NCBI GenBank assembly: GCA_022842065.1
Contig: JALHQH010000022.1
Span: 85,140-149,139, forward strand
Source of the DNA: Caldilineaceae bacterium
GTDB taxonomy: Bacteria > Chloroflexota > Anaerolineae > Caldilineales > Caldilineaceae
DNA: 64,000 bases
Direction: 5' to 3'
Below the pieces are notes generated by a model. The model did no database searches, was not told where the DNA came from, and worked only from the letters and a program-made list of their open reading frames with translations. Within the stretch, counting starts at the first letter, position 1. Every line of letters starts with the position of its first letter. The position numbers were made by a program, and so were the translations under genes. Positions 1-8,769 of this stretch are shown here, piece after piece.

Positions 1-1161
1 GATCAGCCCAAAGGTATAATAGGCTGGGGTCGCCGTCAGGTGCGCCTTGACACCTTTGCGCCCAAAACCAAAGACGGTCATTGAGCCGGCGGCTTCGGTC
101 ATGGGATAATAGGAATCAATCAGCGTATCATTGGCATGATTGGCCACAAAGAGGGCGCGATCAACGCCGGGATCCGCAAAATAGACCCATTCCGGGCCGC
201 TCAGGTCGCCGTCCCAGCTGGTGCCGGCACTGGTTTGGGTGCCGTCAGAACGCACGACAAAATCGGTCTCCATCTCCAATGTGCCGCCTGGTGTCCCTTC
301 GTACAGGAACCAGTAATTGTGGTCTTTCTTAAGCAGCGTCATGCGGGCATAGGTTGGGTAAAATTCCCAAAGGGCTTCCCATTTGCCGTTATTCATAATT
401 GAGTGAACCGTAATTTTCAGTGGCCCCTGGTTGCGGATCGTGCTGGTGGCATTGGTGTCACCGGGGTGAAACTGCCCTTCGGGAAAGATCATGTTCGGAA
501 TGCCACGGTAAGCGCCGCTGGCACCGCCGTTGGGATTGTAGCTCAGCCAATCATTACCTTCGGGATCCAGAAAACTCGAAAAGCTGGCCCCTTGTTTTTG
601 GTAAAGATAGGTACCAATCGGGGTTTCGATCTGATAGCTGCTCAGCCCTTCGTCCATCACATCGTCGGTTAACGAAATCAAGGAGGTAAAGGTCGGTGCA
701 GTAAAGCCTTTGCCCGTTAGGTCAAAATAGAGATGGTAGGTACGGGATGCATTGGCGGCGGTTGCCCCAGTTAACATAAAAACCAGGTTCGCAGCCGCAT
801 TGCTGGTGGCATTGTAGGTGGTAGCGGGATCAAATTGAAAGGGCACCGCATCATCGACCACGGCACCGGCACCATCAACTTCCAGCACGCGCAATGAGTT
901 TGGATCAAAAGTGCCACTTATGCTGTAGCCGGCCAATAGTTGGGTAAAATTCAGGCTGACATCGACCAGCTTATTGGTACGGGCCACGCCACCACTGCCA
1001 ACCGTCAGTGGCAAGCGATAGGACCATTGCGCATCCCACCAATCGGCCGGCGGCTGAAAGGCGGGCTGGGTGCCGGCATTGGCCGGCGACGTGCGGAACA
1101 AAGCAGCAACAATGAGTAAGACCAAAGTCAAACACAAGATTAATTTGGGCAAGCGGACCAT
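1..1161 (-). CDS. Secreted protein, C-terminus beyond window edge
   Basis: The reading frame is open from an ATG at 1161 to the window edge, giving 387 codons with no stop. An AAAGGAA ribosome binding site lies about 10 bases upstream. Residues 1-28 form a signal peptide: positive start (VRLPK), leucine/valine-rich core, and a plausible cleavage after ANA. The mature part starts near a WWDAQWSYRLPL motif, which resembles the start of DUF2341-type domains of secreted surface proteins, followed by beta-strand-rich, Asn/Thr-rich sequence typical of extracellular beta-sandwiches. No catalytic motif is recognised and the C-terminal part is missing, so the function is unknown. It lies upstream of no visible partner on its 3' side. 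Confidence 0.8.
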   Translation of the reverse strand, partial: MVRLPKLILCLTLVLLIVAALFRTSPANAGTQPAFQPPADWWDAQWSYRLPLTVGSGGVARTNKLVDVSLNFTQLLAGYSISGTFDPNSLRVLEVDGAGAVVDDAVPFQFDPATTYNATSNAAANLVFMLTGATAANASRTYHLYFDLTGKGFTAPTFTSLISLTDDVMDEGLSSYQIETPIGTYLYQKQGASFSSFLDPEGNDWLSYNPNGGASGAYRGIPNMIFPEGQFHPGDTNATSTIRNQGPLKITVHSIMNNGKWEALWEFYPTYARMTLLKKDHNYWFLYEGTPGGTLEMETDFVVRSDGTQTSAGTSWDGDLSGPEWVYFADPGVDRALFVANHANDTLIDSYYPMTEAAGSMTVFGFGRKGVKAHLTATPAYYTFGLI

Positions 1162-1526
1162 AGGGTAGTTCCTTTGAAATGCATGTTACTTTGTAACTTT
1201 ACCTAAAACGGCAAACGTTAAACAGACTTATTCCGCCTAGCAGAATAGCCAGAAAGACGTAGTAGGCACCTAAAACAAATAGAGATATTTGACAGCCCCA
1301 GGCTACATAGTTTGACGTAGCAGATGCTGCCTACTATAGTCGAAAACGGCCGTTTTTCAACTTACAGAATACTTTCACTTTTAGAATGGGTAAAAAAATG
1401 CAGCAGAGGGATAGAAAATTAGCACCGGCGGTGTCAATCCAAGCGCGTTAGGCCCTTTGGATTGACACCGCCGGTGCTGCTGGCAATGGCTGAATAAAAT
1501 AAGTTCAAAAAAGAGGATGAGTTCGC
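1162..1526. other. Intergenic region with palindromes
   Basis: This 365-base gap between two minus-strand genes holds no convincing ORF. It contains a 9-bp inverted repeat TAGTAGGCA (1260-1268) / TGCCTACTA (1328-1336), a 14-bp palindrome AAAACGGCCGTTTT (1343-1356) followed by a stretch weakly like the end of the dispersed 152-bp element seen elsewhere in the window, and a long hairpin (listed separately). It must include the promoter of the secreted-protein gene that starts at 1161. Confidence 0.6.
1421..1478 (-). terminator. Long perfect hairpin after methyltransferase gene
   Basis: The arms at 1421-1442 and 1457-1478 are 22-bp perfect reverse complements (AGCACCGGCGGTGTCAATCC...), with a 14-base loop. 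It sits 49 bases after the stop codon of the methyltransferase gene. There is no clear U-tract, so it may be a transcript-end stabiliser or a repeat rather than a classical intrinsic terminator. Confidence 0.55.
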
Positions 1527-2390
1527 TTAGACAGAAGGCGACTTTTGCAATACCAGCAGATCAAGCGGCCCCGCAATATAATCACGGATGGCAAAGTGTG
1601 AGCCAAAGACCTTGAGCACTTCGTAGCGCGTTTGGAAGGTATCCCAAGAACCAATCAACTGCGTCGAGACCGAGGCATTGGTACACTGCGCATCCAAGAT
1701 GTAGTGATGATTTTCTTTAAGCAGCTTGATTTCTGCCGGCGAAAGCATCTGCTGTTGGTGGTAACGGCCAAGGACAGTACATAGCAAAAAGCCCCCAGGC
1801 CGGATCACACGGTGGAGTTCTTGGAGCCAGCGTTCCTGCGTATCGAGCGGAATATGGGTGAAGACGGATTGGGCAAAGACCAGGTCGAAGAGTTCATCTT
1901 CGCAAATCGGCAAGGGGGGCGTTAGCTCATTCACATAGAATTCAATGCCAGGGACATGCGTTTGGCACCATTCAATAAACGCGGGCATCACATCAGTACC
2001 AACCAGGCGTAGCTCATCAATACAGCGCAAATGGCGAATCAGGCGGGCCGAACCACAGCCAAACTCCATGATCGCCCGCGCCGTCCGCAGATTAAAACCG
2101 TGATATTCAAGCCGCTTGAGCCAGGTATACATTTCGCTGTAACCCGAGCCAAAATAATGGTCGGGGTTAGTCTTTTTAGCAATCTCTTCCTTTGCCAACA
2201 CCGCGGTACGGAGGATGATCTCTTTGTCGCCAACCGGCCCAGGATCGACCCCGACCATAAAGCCACCCACTTGACTGCGAATATACTCCTCAAAGCGTTG
2301 CTTCGCTTTCAGATGGAAATGGGCACTTTGGTTGGCTGGTGGCAGCACTTTACAATAAAGTTGCTCAGCGATTTGTGTAATTTTTGCCAT
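1527..2390 (-). CDS. Class I SAM-dependent methyltransferase
   Basis: A 287-residue protein with a Methyltransf_11/25-type Rossmann domain. Motif I is IMEFGCGSARLIRHL (about residues 107-121), followed by the acidic motif II (LVGTDVMPAF), then FDLVFAQSVFTHIP and the post-motif helix LHRVIRPGGFLLC. The SAM-binding fold is clear. The N-terminal 100 residues carry no recognised domain and would set substrate choice, which cannot be read. The start is supported by GAGAGG about 7 bases before the ATG. It is a monocistronic minus-strand gene with a pair of palindromes upstream and a long hairpin downstream. Confidence 0.85.
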   Translation of the reverse strand: MAKITQIAEQLYCKVLPPANQSAHFHLKAKQRFEEYIRSQVGGFMVGVDPGPVGDKEIILRTAVLAKEEIAKKTNPDHYFGSGYSEMYTWLKRLEYHGFNLRTARAIMEFGCGSARLIRHLRCIDELRLVGTDVMPAFIEWCQTHVPGIEFYVNELTPPLPICEDELFDLVFAQSVFTHIPLDTQERWLQELHRVIRPGGFLLCTVLGRYHQQQMLSPAEIKLLKENHHYILDAQCTNASVSTQLIGSWDTFQTRYEVLKVFGSHFAIRDYIAGPLDLLVLQKSPSV

Positions 2391-2437
2391 ACATTACCTC
2401 TCGTTCAAATATTGTAACCATAAATGACAAAATGCAT

Positions 2438-2479
2438 ATCGTACGAAACATTTGTCACGGCTGGCACCATTCGTACGAT
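2438..2479. promoter_or_regulatory. Paired palindromic sites, candidate operator
   Basis: ATCGTACGAA (2438-2447) and TTCGTACGAT (2470-2479) are exact reverse complements of each other, and each contains the 8-bp palindrome TCGTACGA. Their centres are 32 bp apart, close to three DNA turns, and they lie 48-89 bp upstream of the methyltransferase start. This is the geometry of a dimer- or tetramer-binding repressor/activator site. The binding protein is unknown. Confidence 0.4.
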
Positions 2480-2530
2480 ACGTAAACGCAGACGATGTTA
2501 CCAAATTTAGCAATCCGTTATCTGAGCGCG

Positions 2531-2564
2531 CCCAACCCAAAGCGGGCAGCCACTTCGGGTTGGG
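2531..2564 (-). terminator. Hairpin after InlB-repeat protein gene
   Basis: CCCAACCCAAAG (2531-2542) pairs with CTTCGGGTTGGG (2553-2564) at 11 of 12 positions, with a 10-base loop. It begins 35 bases beyond the stop codon at 2599 on the minus strand. No strong U-tract follows. Confidence 0.45.
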
Positions 2565-2598
2565 TTCTGTTTAGTAGAGTCGCATCACCCGGCCAGGT

Positions 2599-5500
2599 CT
2601 ACCGAGTGATTAACGGCAGATAGACTTTATTACTTCCAACCACGATTTCCTCAAAGACAGCGACAATAATTTTGGCGCCATCCATCACCACGGTGGTGGG
2701 GTTCTCCGTCCCGGTTAGGTCGCCACGCCATTTTGTAAACGACCACCCATCCGCCGCAATGGCATGCAATGTTACCGCTTGGCCACGGGTATAGGGCCCT
2801 GGTTGATCAACCACAATCTCCCCTTGACCATCGGGCTGCGTTGCCAAGGCAAGCCCCGACTGGCCAAAGCGGGCAATGACGTTGATGTCGCGATCAAGTA
2901 GGATGGTCGCGCGCGGCTGATTGCCGCTCAGATCGCCCGCCCAACCGAGGAAAGTCAACCCCGGTGCCGGCACGGCAGTCACGGTGATCGCGGTGCCATA
3001 GGCATAGGAACCAGCAGGCACGCTAGATTCAATCGTGCCGAGGCCTTGCACCTCGGTTGCAAAGTCGACCATTTCACGCGTAAAGACAGAGCCCACCAGT
3101 TGGTTTTGTTGGATCACAAGCTGCTGTGGGTTATCAACCCCGGTCAAATCGCCTTCCCAGCGCACAAAGGTCCACCCACTGGCCGGGATGGCACGGGCCG
3201 TGACGACCGTGCCGGCGGGGTAGGTCGACAACTGGGGATCCAACTGAATTTGGCCTTCACCGATGTTAACCGTCGAAAGGGTATATTGGCCTTGGATCAG
3301 TTCGGTAAAGGTCGCCGTAATCGACTGTGGACTGGTGATGACTAGATCAACCTCCGCCGCGGTTCCCAGTGCACCACTCCACCCCACAAATTGCCAGCCC
3401 TCCGCCGGAATGGCGTTTAGCTGGATGGTAGCACCATGGGGATAGGTATCAGCAGCCGGGGTACGCCGGACTTCGCCGTTACCAACCGTCTGAATCGTCA
3501 ACCCATAGGAGCGCGGCACCAGGGTAGCGGTGACCTGTTGCGCGGCGTTCATCGTAATCTTGACCGGATTTTCAGTGCCGGTTAGGGCGCCGGACCAGCC
3601 CACAAACTGCCACCCCTCAGCCGGGACGACGCGTAGTTCGACCTGCGTGCCATGGGGGTAGCTGTCACCAGCGGGGGTACGCGTGATGACGCCATCGCCA
3701 ACCGTCTGTGTTGTCAGCCCGTAAGCGTTTTGGCTCAGGATGGCGGTCACATGCCGGTTCGCGCTCATGGTAAGCTGGGCCGGGTTCGCATTGCCAGCGA
3801 GATCGCCGGCCCAACCGACAAACGTCCACCCCTCGGCGGGGAGCACGGTCAACGTGATCACTTTACCCGCGGCATATGGCCCTACAGCTGAGCGCTGAAG
3901 TGCGCCATTACCTTGTACCGTCGTCGTCAGTTGATAGGTAACAGGGGGTGTATCCGGCGTAAAGGTGGCGATCACGATCTGATTGCGGGCGGCGGCAACC
4001 GTCGCCGGATTTTGCACGCTATTCAACGCACCACTCCAACCGGCAAAGGTCCAGCCATTTGCCGGCGTGGCGGTCAAGGTGACCGTTTGGCCACAGGAAT
4101 AGGTGGTCTGATTTGGCGTCAGCGTAATGGTACCGTTGCCACTCTGTTGGACAGTGGGCCCAATCTTATAGCCATCTTCCGGCACAATGGGGGCCGCGCT
4201 GTTATAGAAGTAGTCGATCAGCGCGGTATGGGCGGGTGGCGTGCCACCACTATTGGCGGTATTACCGGCAAAGACGCCACTCTTGGTCACTGTCAGCGCA
4301 TGCGCAAAGGTGACATTGGTTAGCCAATTCGTCCCATCAGTGGAATAAGCCTGGGTCCATTGATTACCCGTGCGGCTAATGCGCATGAAGAGCGGCTGGC
4401 CGCCGGCAATCACCCGCGTGGCGCGTTGAGTAGGCTCACCAGCGACAAACGAAGCGGCATAAACTCGGGTATTGGTGCCATCATGAGAAAAGTCAAAGCG
4501 CAAGTAATGATTGGCGTCTTGCTCCACCAGCACCCCTTGCATCTGGAAGCGCGCGCTCAGCAGCGATTCAAACTTGGTGATCACCTCAAAGTCCTGATTA
4601 GGGGTCACTTGCATAATACGCGGGGCAAAATTACCGCCACTCCAGACATTATGGTCAACCCCGCCGGGCACAGCAATGGTCAATTGTTGACCGTTGACGC
4701 CGATGGTCGCATCACCACGCGGATTCACCACGCTCCAACGGCCACTGTCCAATGCACACGCATTAAAATCATCCGAATACGGGGCCTCAACGGGGTTATT
4801 GGTGAGCGGGGTCACAGTAACCTTACCAAAGCTGGCATCCACATGATGGGCCACCAGCAGCAGTGAACCGCGCGTTGGTTCGGCGGCCACCCCGCGGCCT
4901 TCCATATGCCAGGCCGCCGGTTCGGCTTGGGCAGCTTCCCAGACTTTGAAACGGTAGATATCGCCGGCATTCGCCACCGATTCGACCCGCATCTTGAACA
5001 GATAGGCTTTGCCAAATTCAGGAACAATCGCGGGATTGGCGGCCAGTTCTTTATTGAAATAGCCAAGCAATTGTAAACCGGCAGAAATATTGCTATTAGC
5101 ATCTCTTGACCAGCGAAACCAGCCCAATGCGCCAAGTTCGCGCCAGCCGATGCGAGGTTGTTCGGTGGTTTCTTGATAATGGCCGGACCAGCGCATAATC
5201 ATGCCAATGCCAGGGCCATTGCTCGGCGATTTGAAACCATCAGCGGCGTCGATCGCATGAATGGTGATGGGTACCACGACTTCGTAATCGGTCCAACTCA
5301 TATCACCAATGCCAATCAGTCGATCATAGTCGAGCCAGGTCGGGCGAATGGTATCGCCAGTTTTGGCCCACTGCCCGTCAACAATTTGGGCTACGGCTTG
5401 AATTGTCGATGCGCTGCCCCAATCGGCGGTGTAAGGTAAGGGCCAAGTCGTGCCGGCGGTGTAATTGACCGTCACATTTTGCACCGTACTGACATTGTTC

Positions 5501-6018
5501 TTATCCGTCGCGGTAACTACGACTTGATTAGCACCGGCCTGCAGTTCGGTAATATCGAGTTCAATATTAAAGTCACCGGCCTGGGCCAGACGGCGTTTAT
5601 CGGGGCCAAGAGACAAGGGACGTGGTGCGCCCCCGTTTAGGGTATAGACCAACGAACTGATTGAGGTCGGATTTGCCACATTGCCCAGAATGTTGGCCCA
5701 GCGTTGTGGATTACCCTGCTGGCCAAAGGGCTGCTGCCCGCCATACCAGACGGTCAGCACTGGCGCGGCGGCCAGCGTAGCATCAGTGGGTTTTGCCGGC
5801 GTATCGACCTGGGTGGTAACAATCACCGGGGTCGTCACCAGGGTGCCACTAGACAAGCCGGGTTTTTCGTCGGCCGCGAGGGTCGGGGTGGGGGTCAACG
5901 GGACAACTGGTGTACTTTGCCCATTGGTGTTGGCAAAAGCCAGCGTGGTGTGAAGCAGCACAAGTAAGGCGGCCGTAATGGTAACAGCGAAAATAGGTTG
6001 ATTAACAAAACGTTGCAT
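2599..6018 (-). CDS. Secreted multidomain protein with seven InlB B-type repeats
   Basis: A 1,139-residue exported protein. Residues 1-29 are a signal peptide ending in AFA. About 85-187 is Ig-like, 195-405 a beta-sandwich with many Trp/Gly, and 415-605 resembles DUF1349/laminin-G-like lectin domains (LDSGRWSVVNP ... VTKSGVFAGN). From about 620 to 1125 there are seven repeats of about 72 residues of the divergent InlB B-repeat type (Flg_new_2), each with the core GWxFxGWxGxLxG followed by an NP and an ATF-like end. The last residues, KVYLPLITR, match a short C-terminal tail common in Chloroflexota exoproteins; its role is not established. No enzyme motif is visible. Likely role: adhesion or carbohydrate binding at the cell surface. 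It precedes the polysaccharide locus but is separated from it by its own hairpin. Confidence 0.8.
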   Translation of the reverse strand: MQRFVNQPIFAVTITAALLVLLHTTLAFANTNGQSTPVVPLTPTPTLAADEKPGLSSGTLVTTPVIVTTQVDTPAKPTDATLAAAPVLTVWYGGQQPFGQQGNPQRWANILGNVANPTSISSLVYTLNGGAPRPLSLGPDKRRLAQAGDFNIELDITELQAGANQVVVTATDKNNVSTVQNVTVNYTAGTTWPLPYTADWGSASTIQAVAQIVDGQWAKTGDTIRPTWLDYDRLIGIGDMSWTDYEVVVPITIHAIDAADGFKSPSNGPGIGMIMRWSGHYQETTEQPRIGWRELGALGWFRWSRDANSNISAGLQLLGYFNKELAANPAIVPEFGKAYLFKMRVESVANAGDIYRFKVWEAAQAEPAAWHMEGRGVAAEPTRGSLLLVAHHVDASFGKVTVTPLTNNPVEAPYSDDFNACALDSGRWSVVNPRGDATIGVNGQQLTIAVPGGVDHNVWSGGNFAPRIMQVTPNQDFEVITKFESLLSARFQMQGVLVEQDANHYLRFDFSHDGTNTRVYAASFVAGEPTQRATRVIAGGQPLFMRISRTGNQWTQAYSTDGTNWLTNVTFAHALTVTKSGVFAGNTANSGGTPPAHTALIDYFYNSAAPIVPEDGYKIGPTVQQSGNGTITLTPNQTTYSCGQTVTLTATPANGWTFAGWSGALNSVQNPATVAAARNQIVIATFTPDTPPVTYQLTTTVQGNGALQRSAVGPYAAGKVITLTVLPAEGWTFVGWAGDLAGNANPAQLTMSANRHVTAILSQNAYGLTTQTVGDGVITRTPAGDSYPHGTQVELRVVPAEGWQFVGWSGALTGTENPVKITMNAAQQVTATLVPRSYGLTIQTVGNGEVRRTPAADTYPHGATIQLNAIPAEGWQFVGWSGALGTAAEVDLVITSPQSITATFTELIQGQYTLSTVNIGEGQIQLDPQLSTYPAGTVVTARAIPASGWTFVRWEGDLTGVDNPQQLVIQQNQLVGSVFTREMVDFATEVQGLGTIESSVPAGSYAYGTAITVTAVPAPGLTFLGWAGDLSGNQPRATILLDRDINVIARFGQSGLALATQPDGQGEIVVDQPGPYTRGQAVTLHAIAADGWSFTKWRGDLTGTENPTTVVMDGAKIIVAVFEEIVVGSNKVYLPLITR

Positions 6019-6322
6019 AGATCTCTTTCTTTTACTTCTATCTCCAGTTGCCCGCCACTATCATCTGGGACTTACAAGAAGAAACGAAGAGAGCAGAGAA
6101 ACTAGGTTTTTGTGGAAAACGTAGTTTCGATTAGCGGCGTAAGTCTAATCAAGTTTAGGTTAGGGCAAGACAAGGTGCCGTTCAACGAACTAACATAGGT
6201 GCTGTTTGCAACAATAAGATTGCCGTGCTTTGAAAATGTTGGCGTCGGCATGGGTAGCCCGTGTCCTATACTATTAGGCCGCGCTGTCCTAGATTTTTGT
6301 TTACGCAGCGCTGGCGTAATGG
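6019..6322. other. Intergenic region with structured element
   Basis: This 304-base gap lies between two minus-strand genes and has no supported ORF. GAAACTAGGTTTT (6098-6110) can pair with AAAACGTAGTTTC (6116-6128) apart from one G-G mismatch, giving a 12-pair hairpin 80-110 bases upstream of the repeat-protein start; it would lie in that gene's leader if transcription starts above it. A weaker GATTA/TAATC pair follows it. No known riboswitch consensus is recognised. Confidence 0.45.
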
Positions 6323-8560
6323 TTATGGCAGCGGCAACAGAGTGGTAGGCGGTTGCAGATCGCCGGCTAAAGGTACTCGAATTTTGTTTAAATCGAAGTT
6401 GCCGCGCTTATATACAGCTAGGTATTGATCTTTGCTAATAGTAGTTGTATAGTTGTCTTCTTTAATCTTTAGCACCCAAGCTTGCATCTTCGCAACTTTA
6501 ACATTTGATACGCTGGCCATAGTAATATTGGTATTGTCGTATGCACCTAACTCACTACCTACATTGGTCCCAAAATAGCCAATATTGTCAGAACGCTCGA
6601 TCTTCAGTGCCTTTTGATTCTCAAATTTTGCGCCAAAGATGACTACATTTTTGCTATTGATAATCTCTGCCTGCCAGGATGTATCGGGGCAGGTCAGAGA
6701 TTGGCCGGCAGGACAGGCAGCACCGTCTTCAATATTAAGATTGTACAGAAAAAGTGGTTGTGTGGTCCCCGTAATCATCATTTTCCGATAACCAGGACTG
6801 GCAGGGAAATTAGCCGGCGGCAGACCTTTTGCCCCTGCACCAAACCACTTGCCTCCCCCCTGACCGGAATAGCGGATTTCTGCTTTGGGGTTAGTTTGCG
6901 ACTCAGCACTCCAAAGCGAATTCGTAAAGACATTCTTTAAGATCGAATATTTGCCCGCCTTCCAATGCAATGCAGTTATCCAATTATGTGCTTTGGGTCT
7001 TGTCGGCACCTTAAGTCGGACATCGGCTAACATGGTCGTCGCATTGGCATCGTTAACCGTCGTGATAAAATCGACTTCCGTTGTGGGTAGCCATTCAACC
7101 AGTTGTCGGGTAGCACTCATTTGGCTGGAGGGGGTAAGCGCCGTAAACGAATGGGCGAGCCCGAGCAACTGTGTATCTGCCCCTAATGTCAGCGTACTGC
7201 CAATAAAGTAGTCGCCTTTGGGCAGCAAAATCGTAGGACAGCGGTCAGAGTCGATCATGGCCTGCAGGCCAGGCTGGGCATCAGCTTGGCTATTGGCCTG
7301 AATGGCAAATTCGTCATTCGCATCAAGTGCGTTACAGACCCCAGAATTAGGCCGCGCCGCCAACAAAAGCAGATGATCGGGTGAGCGATAGCGTGGCCAA
7401 GTGTGATAACGGCCCAAATCTTCCGGTTCGCGGGCGACAGGGACCAATGGTGTATAAGTAGTGGTTTGGGTTATCACCTGATTAATCACCGCAACACTAT
7501 CAGTGGCCGACTTGCCATAAAATTCGGCGAGCTGTTGCCAGCCACTAGCACCGATTACGCGGTCATTTTCTACTGTAACAGCCTGATCGGCATTACGAAA
7601 ATAGACATTAGTCAGCGATGAGGTTGATGAACTGTTGTTTAACTGCACAACGGCAACATCAGAATTGCGCGAAATATTGATCTTGCCATCCACCAAAACC
7701 AGACCACCTTTGCCACCGGTAATTTTAATGGCAGGCGCACGCTGCTTTCTAATTTCAAACCCGACCAGGGTAAGAATTGGAAACGCATTCGTTTCAATGG
7801 CAGCAACTTTTTGATTAATTAGTTTTATGTTAGTGAGCACGGGGTTGTACATAAAGTAGCCTTTAATGCCATAGTCCCCACCGCGTACAACCAGATTCCC
7901 GATCACAGAAGCTGGCCCAGGAATGGCCGTGAAGCCGGCATAGCCGGATTTGAGCATGTCAACTGTAATATCTTCAATAAAACTATCCTGCGCCGCGGCA
8001 AAATAGACACCGACCGCACCAGGATTACGATAGCCGACCTCGACCATAAAATTGCGAATGCCGTCACTAAAGTAATTGCCGGGTTGGCCTTCACCATCAA
8101 CGAGATTGTTGGGTTCTTTGCACAGGCGCACATCTTCGCGCTCATCCGCGCCACATTTCCGCCATAGCTTAATAATCGGCTTTGGTAATTCCACATCATC
8201 AAACCCTGGGGCCTGATCTTTAAGTTTGATAACAGGTTTAGCCCCTAACGTGGAACCGATCAAAACAAATGAATAATCGTCACTATTGTGATGAAGATTT
8301 TCATCCACCATATTCAACGTATCAGAGACGAGGTAAACACCACTTGGCAATAGGGTGACTAGCCGATTTTGATAGCCATAGTTAAGGATCGCCTGCAAAG
8401 CAACGGTATCATCAGTGACACCATCACCTACAGCATGCGGAAGACCCGATACTTGGTGTGTTTTGGCATTGAGAATACCATAATCTTCAAGCGCCGGCGT
8501 AGCCAGCTGATGGGGCAAACCCATCATATGCGTCATAAAGAATAGAATCAATAGTATCAT
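6323..8560 (-). CDS. Double beta-helix protein, pectate-lyase/GH55-like
   Basis: A 745-residue protein that begins, after a hydrophobic stretch (1-22), with YGILNAKTH and AVGDGVTDDTVALQAIL (about 43-58), the hallmark of Pectate_lyase_3 (PF12708) right-handed beta-helices. A second, similar entry segment (SQADAQPGLQAMIDSD ... ILLPKGDYFIGSTLTL) appears about residues 425-460, so two beta-helices are joined in tandem, as in GH55 exo-beta-1,3-glucanases. Whether catalytic residues are conserved cannot be judged here. The N-terminus lacks positive residues and is an imperfect signal peptide. An in-frame TGA lies just upstream, fixing the ORF. Next to the polysaccharide locus, it may trim, bind or modify the polymer (inference). 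Confidence 0.75.
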   Translation of the reverse strand: MILLILFFMTHMMGLPHQLATPALEDYGILNAKTHQVSGLPHAVGDGVTDDTVALQAILNYGYQNRLVTLLPSGVYLVSDTLNMVDENLHHNSDDYSFVLIGSTLGAKPVIKLKDQAPGFDDVELPKPIIKLWRKCGADEREDVRLCKEPNNLVDGEGQPGNYFSDGIRNFMVEVGYRNPGAVGVYFAAAQDSFIEDITVDMLKSGYAGFTAIPGPASVIGNLVVRGGDYGIKGYFMYNPVLTNIKLINQKVAAIETNAFPILTLVGFEIRKQRAPAIKITGGKGGLVLVDGKINISRNSDVAVVQLNNSSSTSSLTNVYFRNADQAVTVENDRVIGASGWQQLAEFYGKSATDSVAVINQVITQTTTYTPLVPVAREPEDLGRYHTWPRYRSPDHLLLLAARPNSGVCNALDANDEFAIQANSQADAQPGLQAMIDSDRCPTILLPKGDYFIGSTLTLGADTQLLGLAHSFTALTPSSQMSATRQLVEWLPTTEVDFITTVNDANATTMLADVRLKVPTRPKAHNWITALHWKAGKYSILKNVFTNSLWSAESQTNPKAEIRYSGQGGGKWFGAGAKGLPPANFPASPGYRKMMITGTTQPLFLYNLNIEDGAACPAGQSLTCPDTSWQAEIINSKNVVIFGAKFENQKALKIERSDNIGYFGTNVGSELGAYDNTNITMASVSNVKVAKMQAWVLKIKEDNYTTTISKDQYLAVYKRGNFDLNKIRVPLAGDLQPPTTLLPLP

Positions 8561-8683
8561 TAAGCATCAATTATTCAGCTTGCGCGGTACGCGCCAACGT
8601 TAGCTCAGGTGTAAGGTCAGCATACAGCGCATGCGGTTATTCAACTATACCCTGTTTAAAACCAGAGGTCCATTATTTCCGAG

Positions 8684-8711
8684 CGTGCCGGTTGCAAAAA
8701 CCACCGGCACG
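8684..8711 (-). terminator. Hairpin after first sulfotransferase gene
   Basis: CGTGCCGGT (8684-8692) and ACCGGCACG (8703-8711) form a perfect 9-bp stem with a 10-base loop. It begins 59 bases after the stop of the sulfotransferase at 8770 and marks the 3' end of the polysaccharide locus. Confidence 0.5.
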
Positions 8712-8769
8712 AAACAGGCCCTTCTAGGCACCGACATCCTGCCAACTTCCTTTGATTTATCTAATAGAC

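Noticed and set aside
3046..5967. Several plus-strand ORFs of 60-170 codons opposite the InlB-repeat gene
   Set aside because: They are antisense to a well-supported repeat protein, contain no known motif and have no ribosome binding sites.
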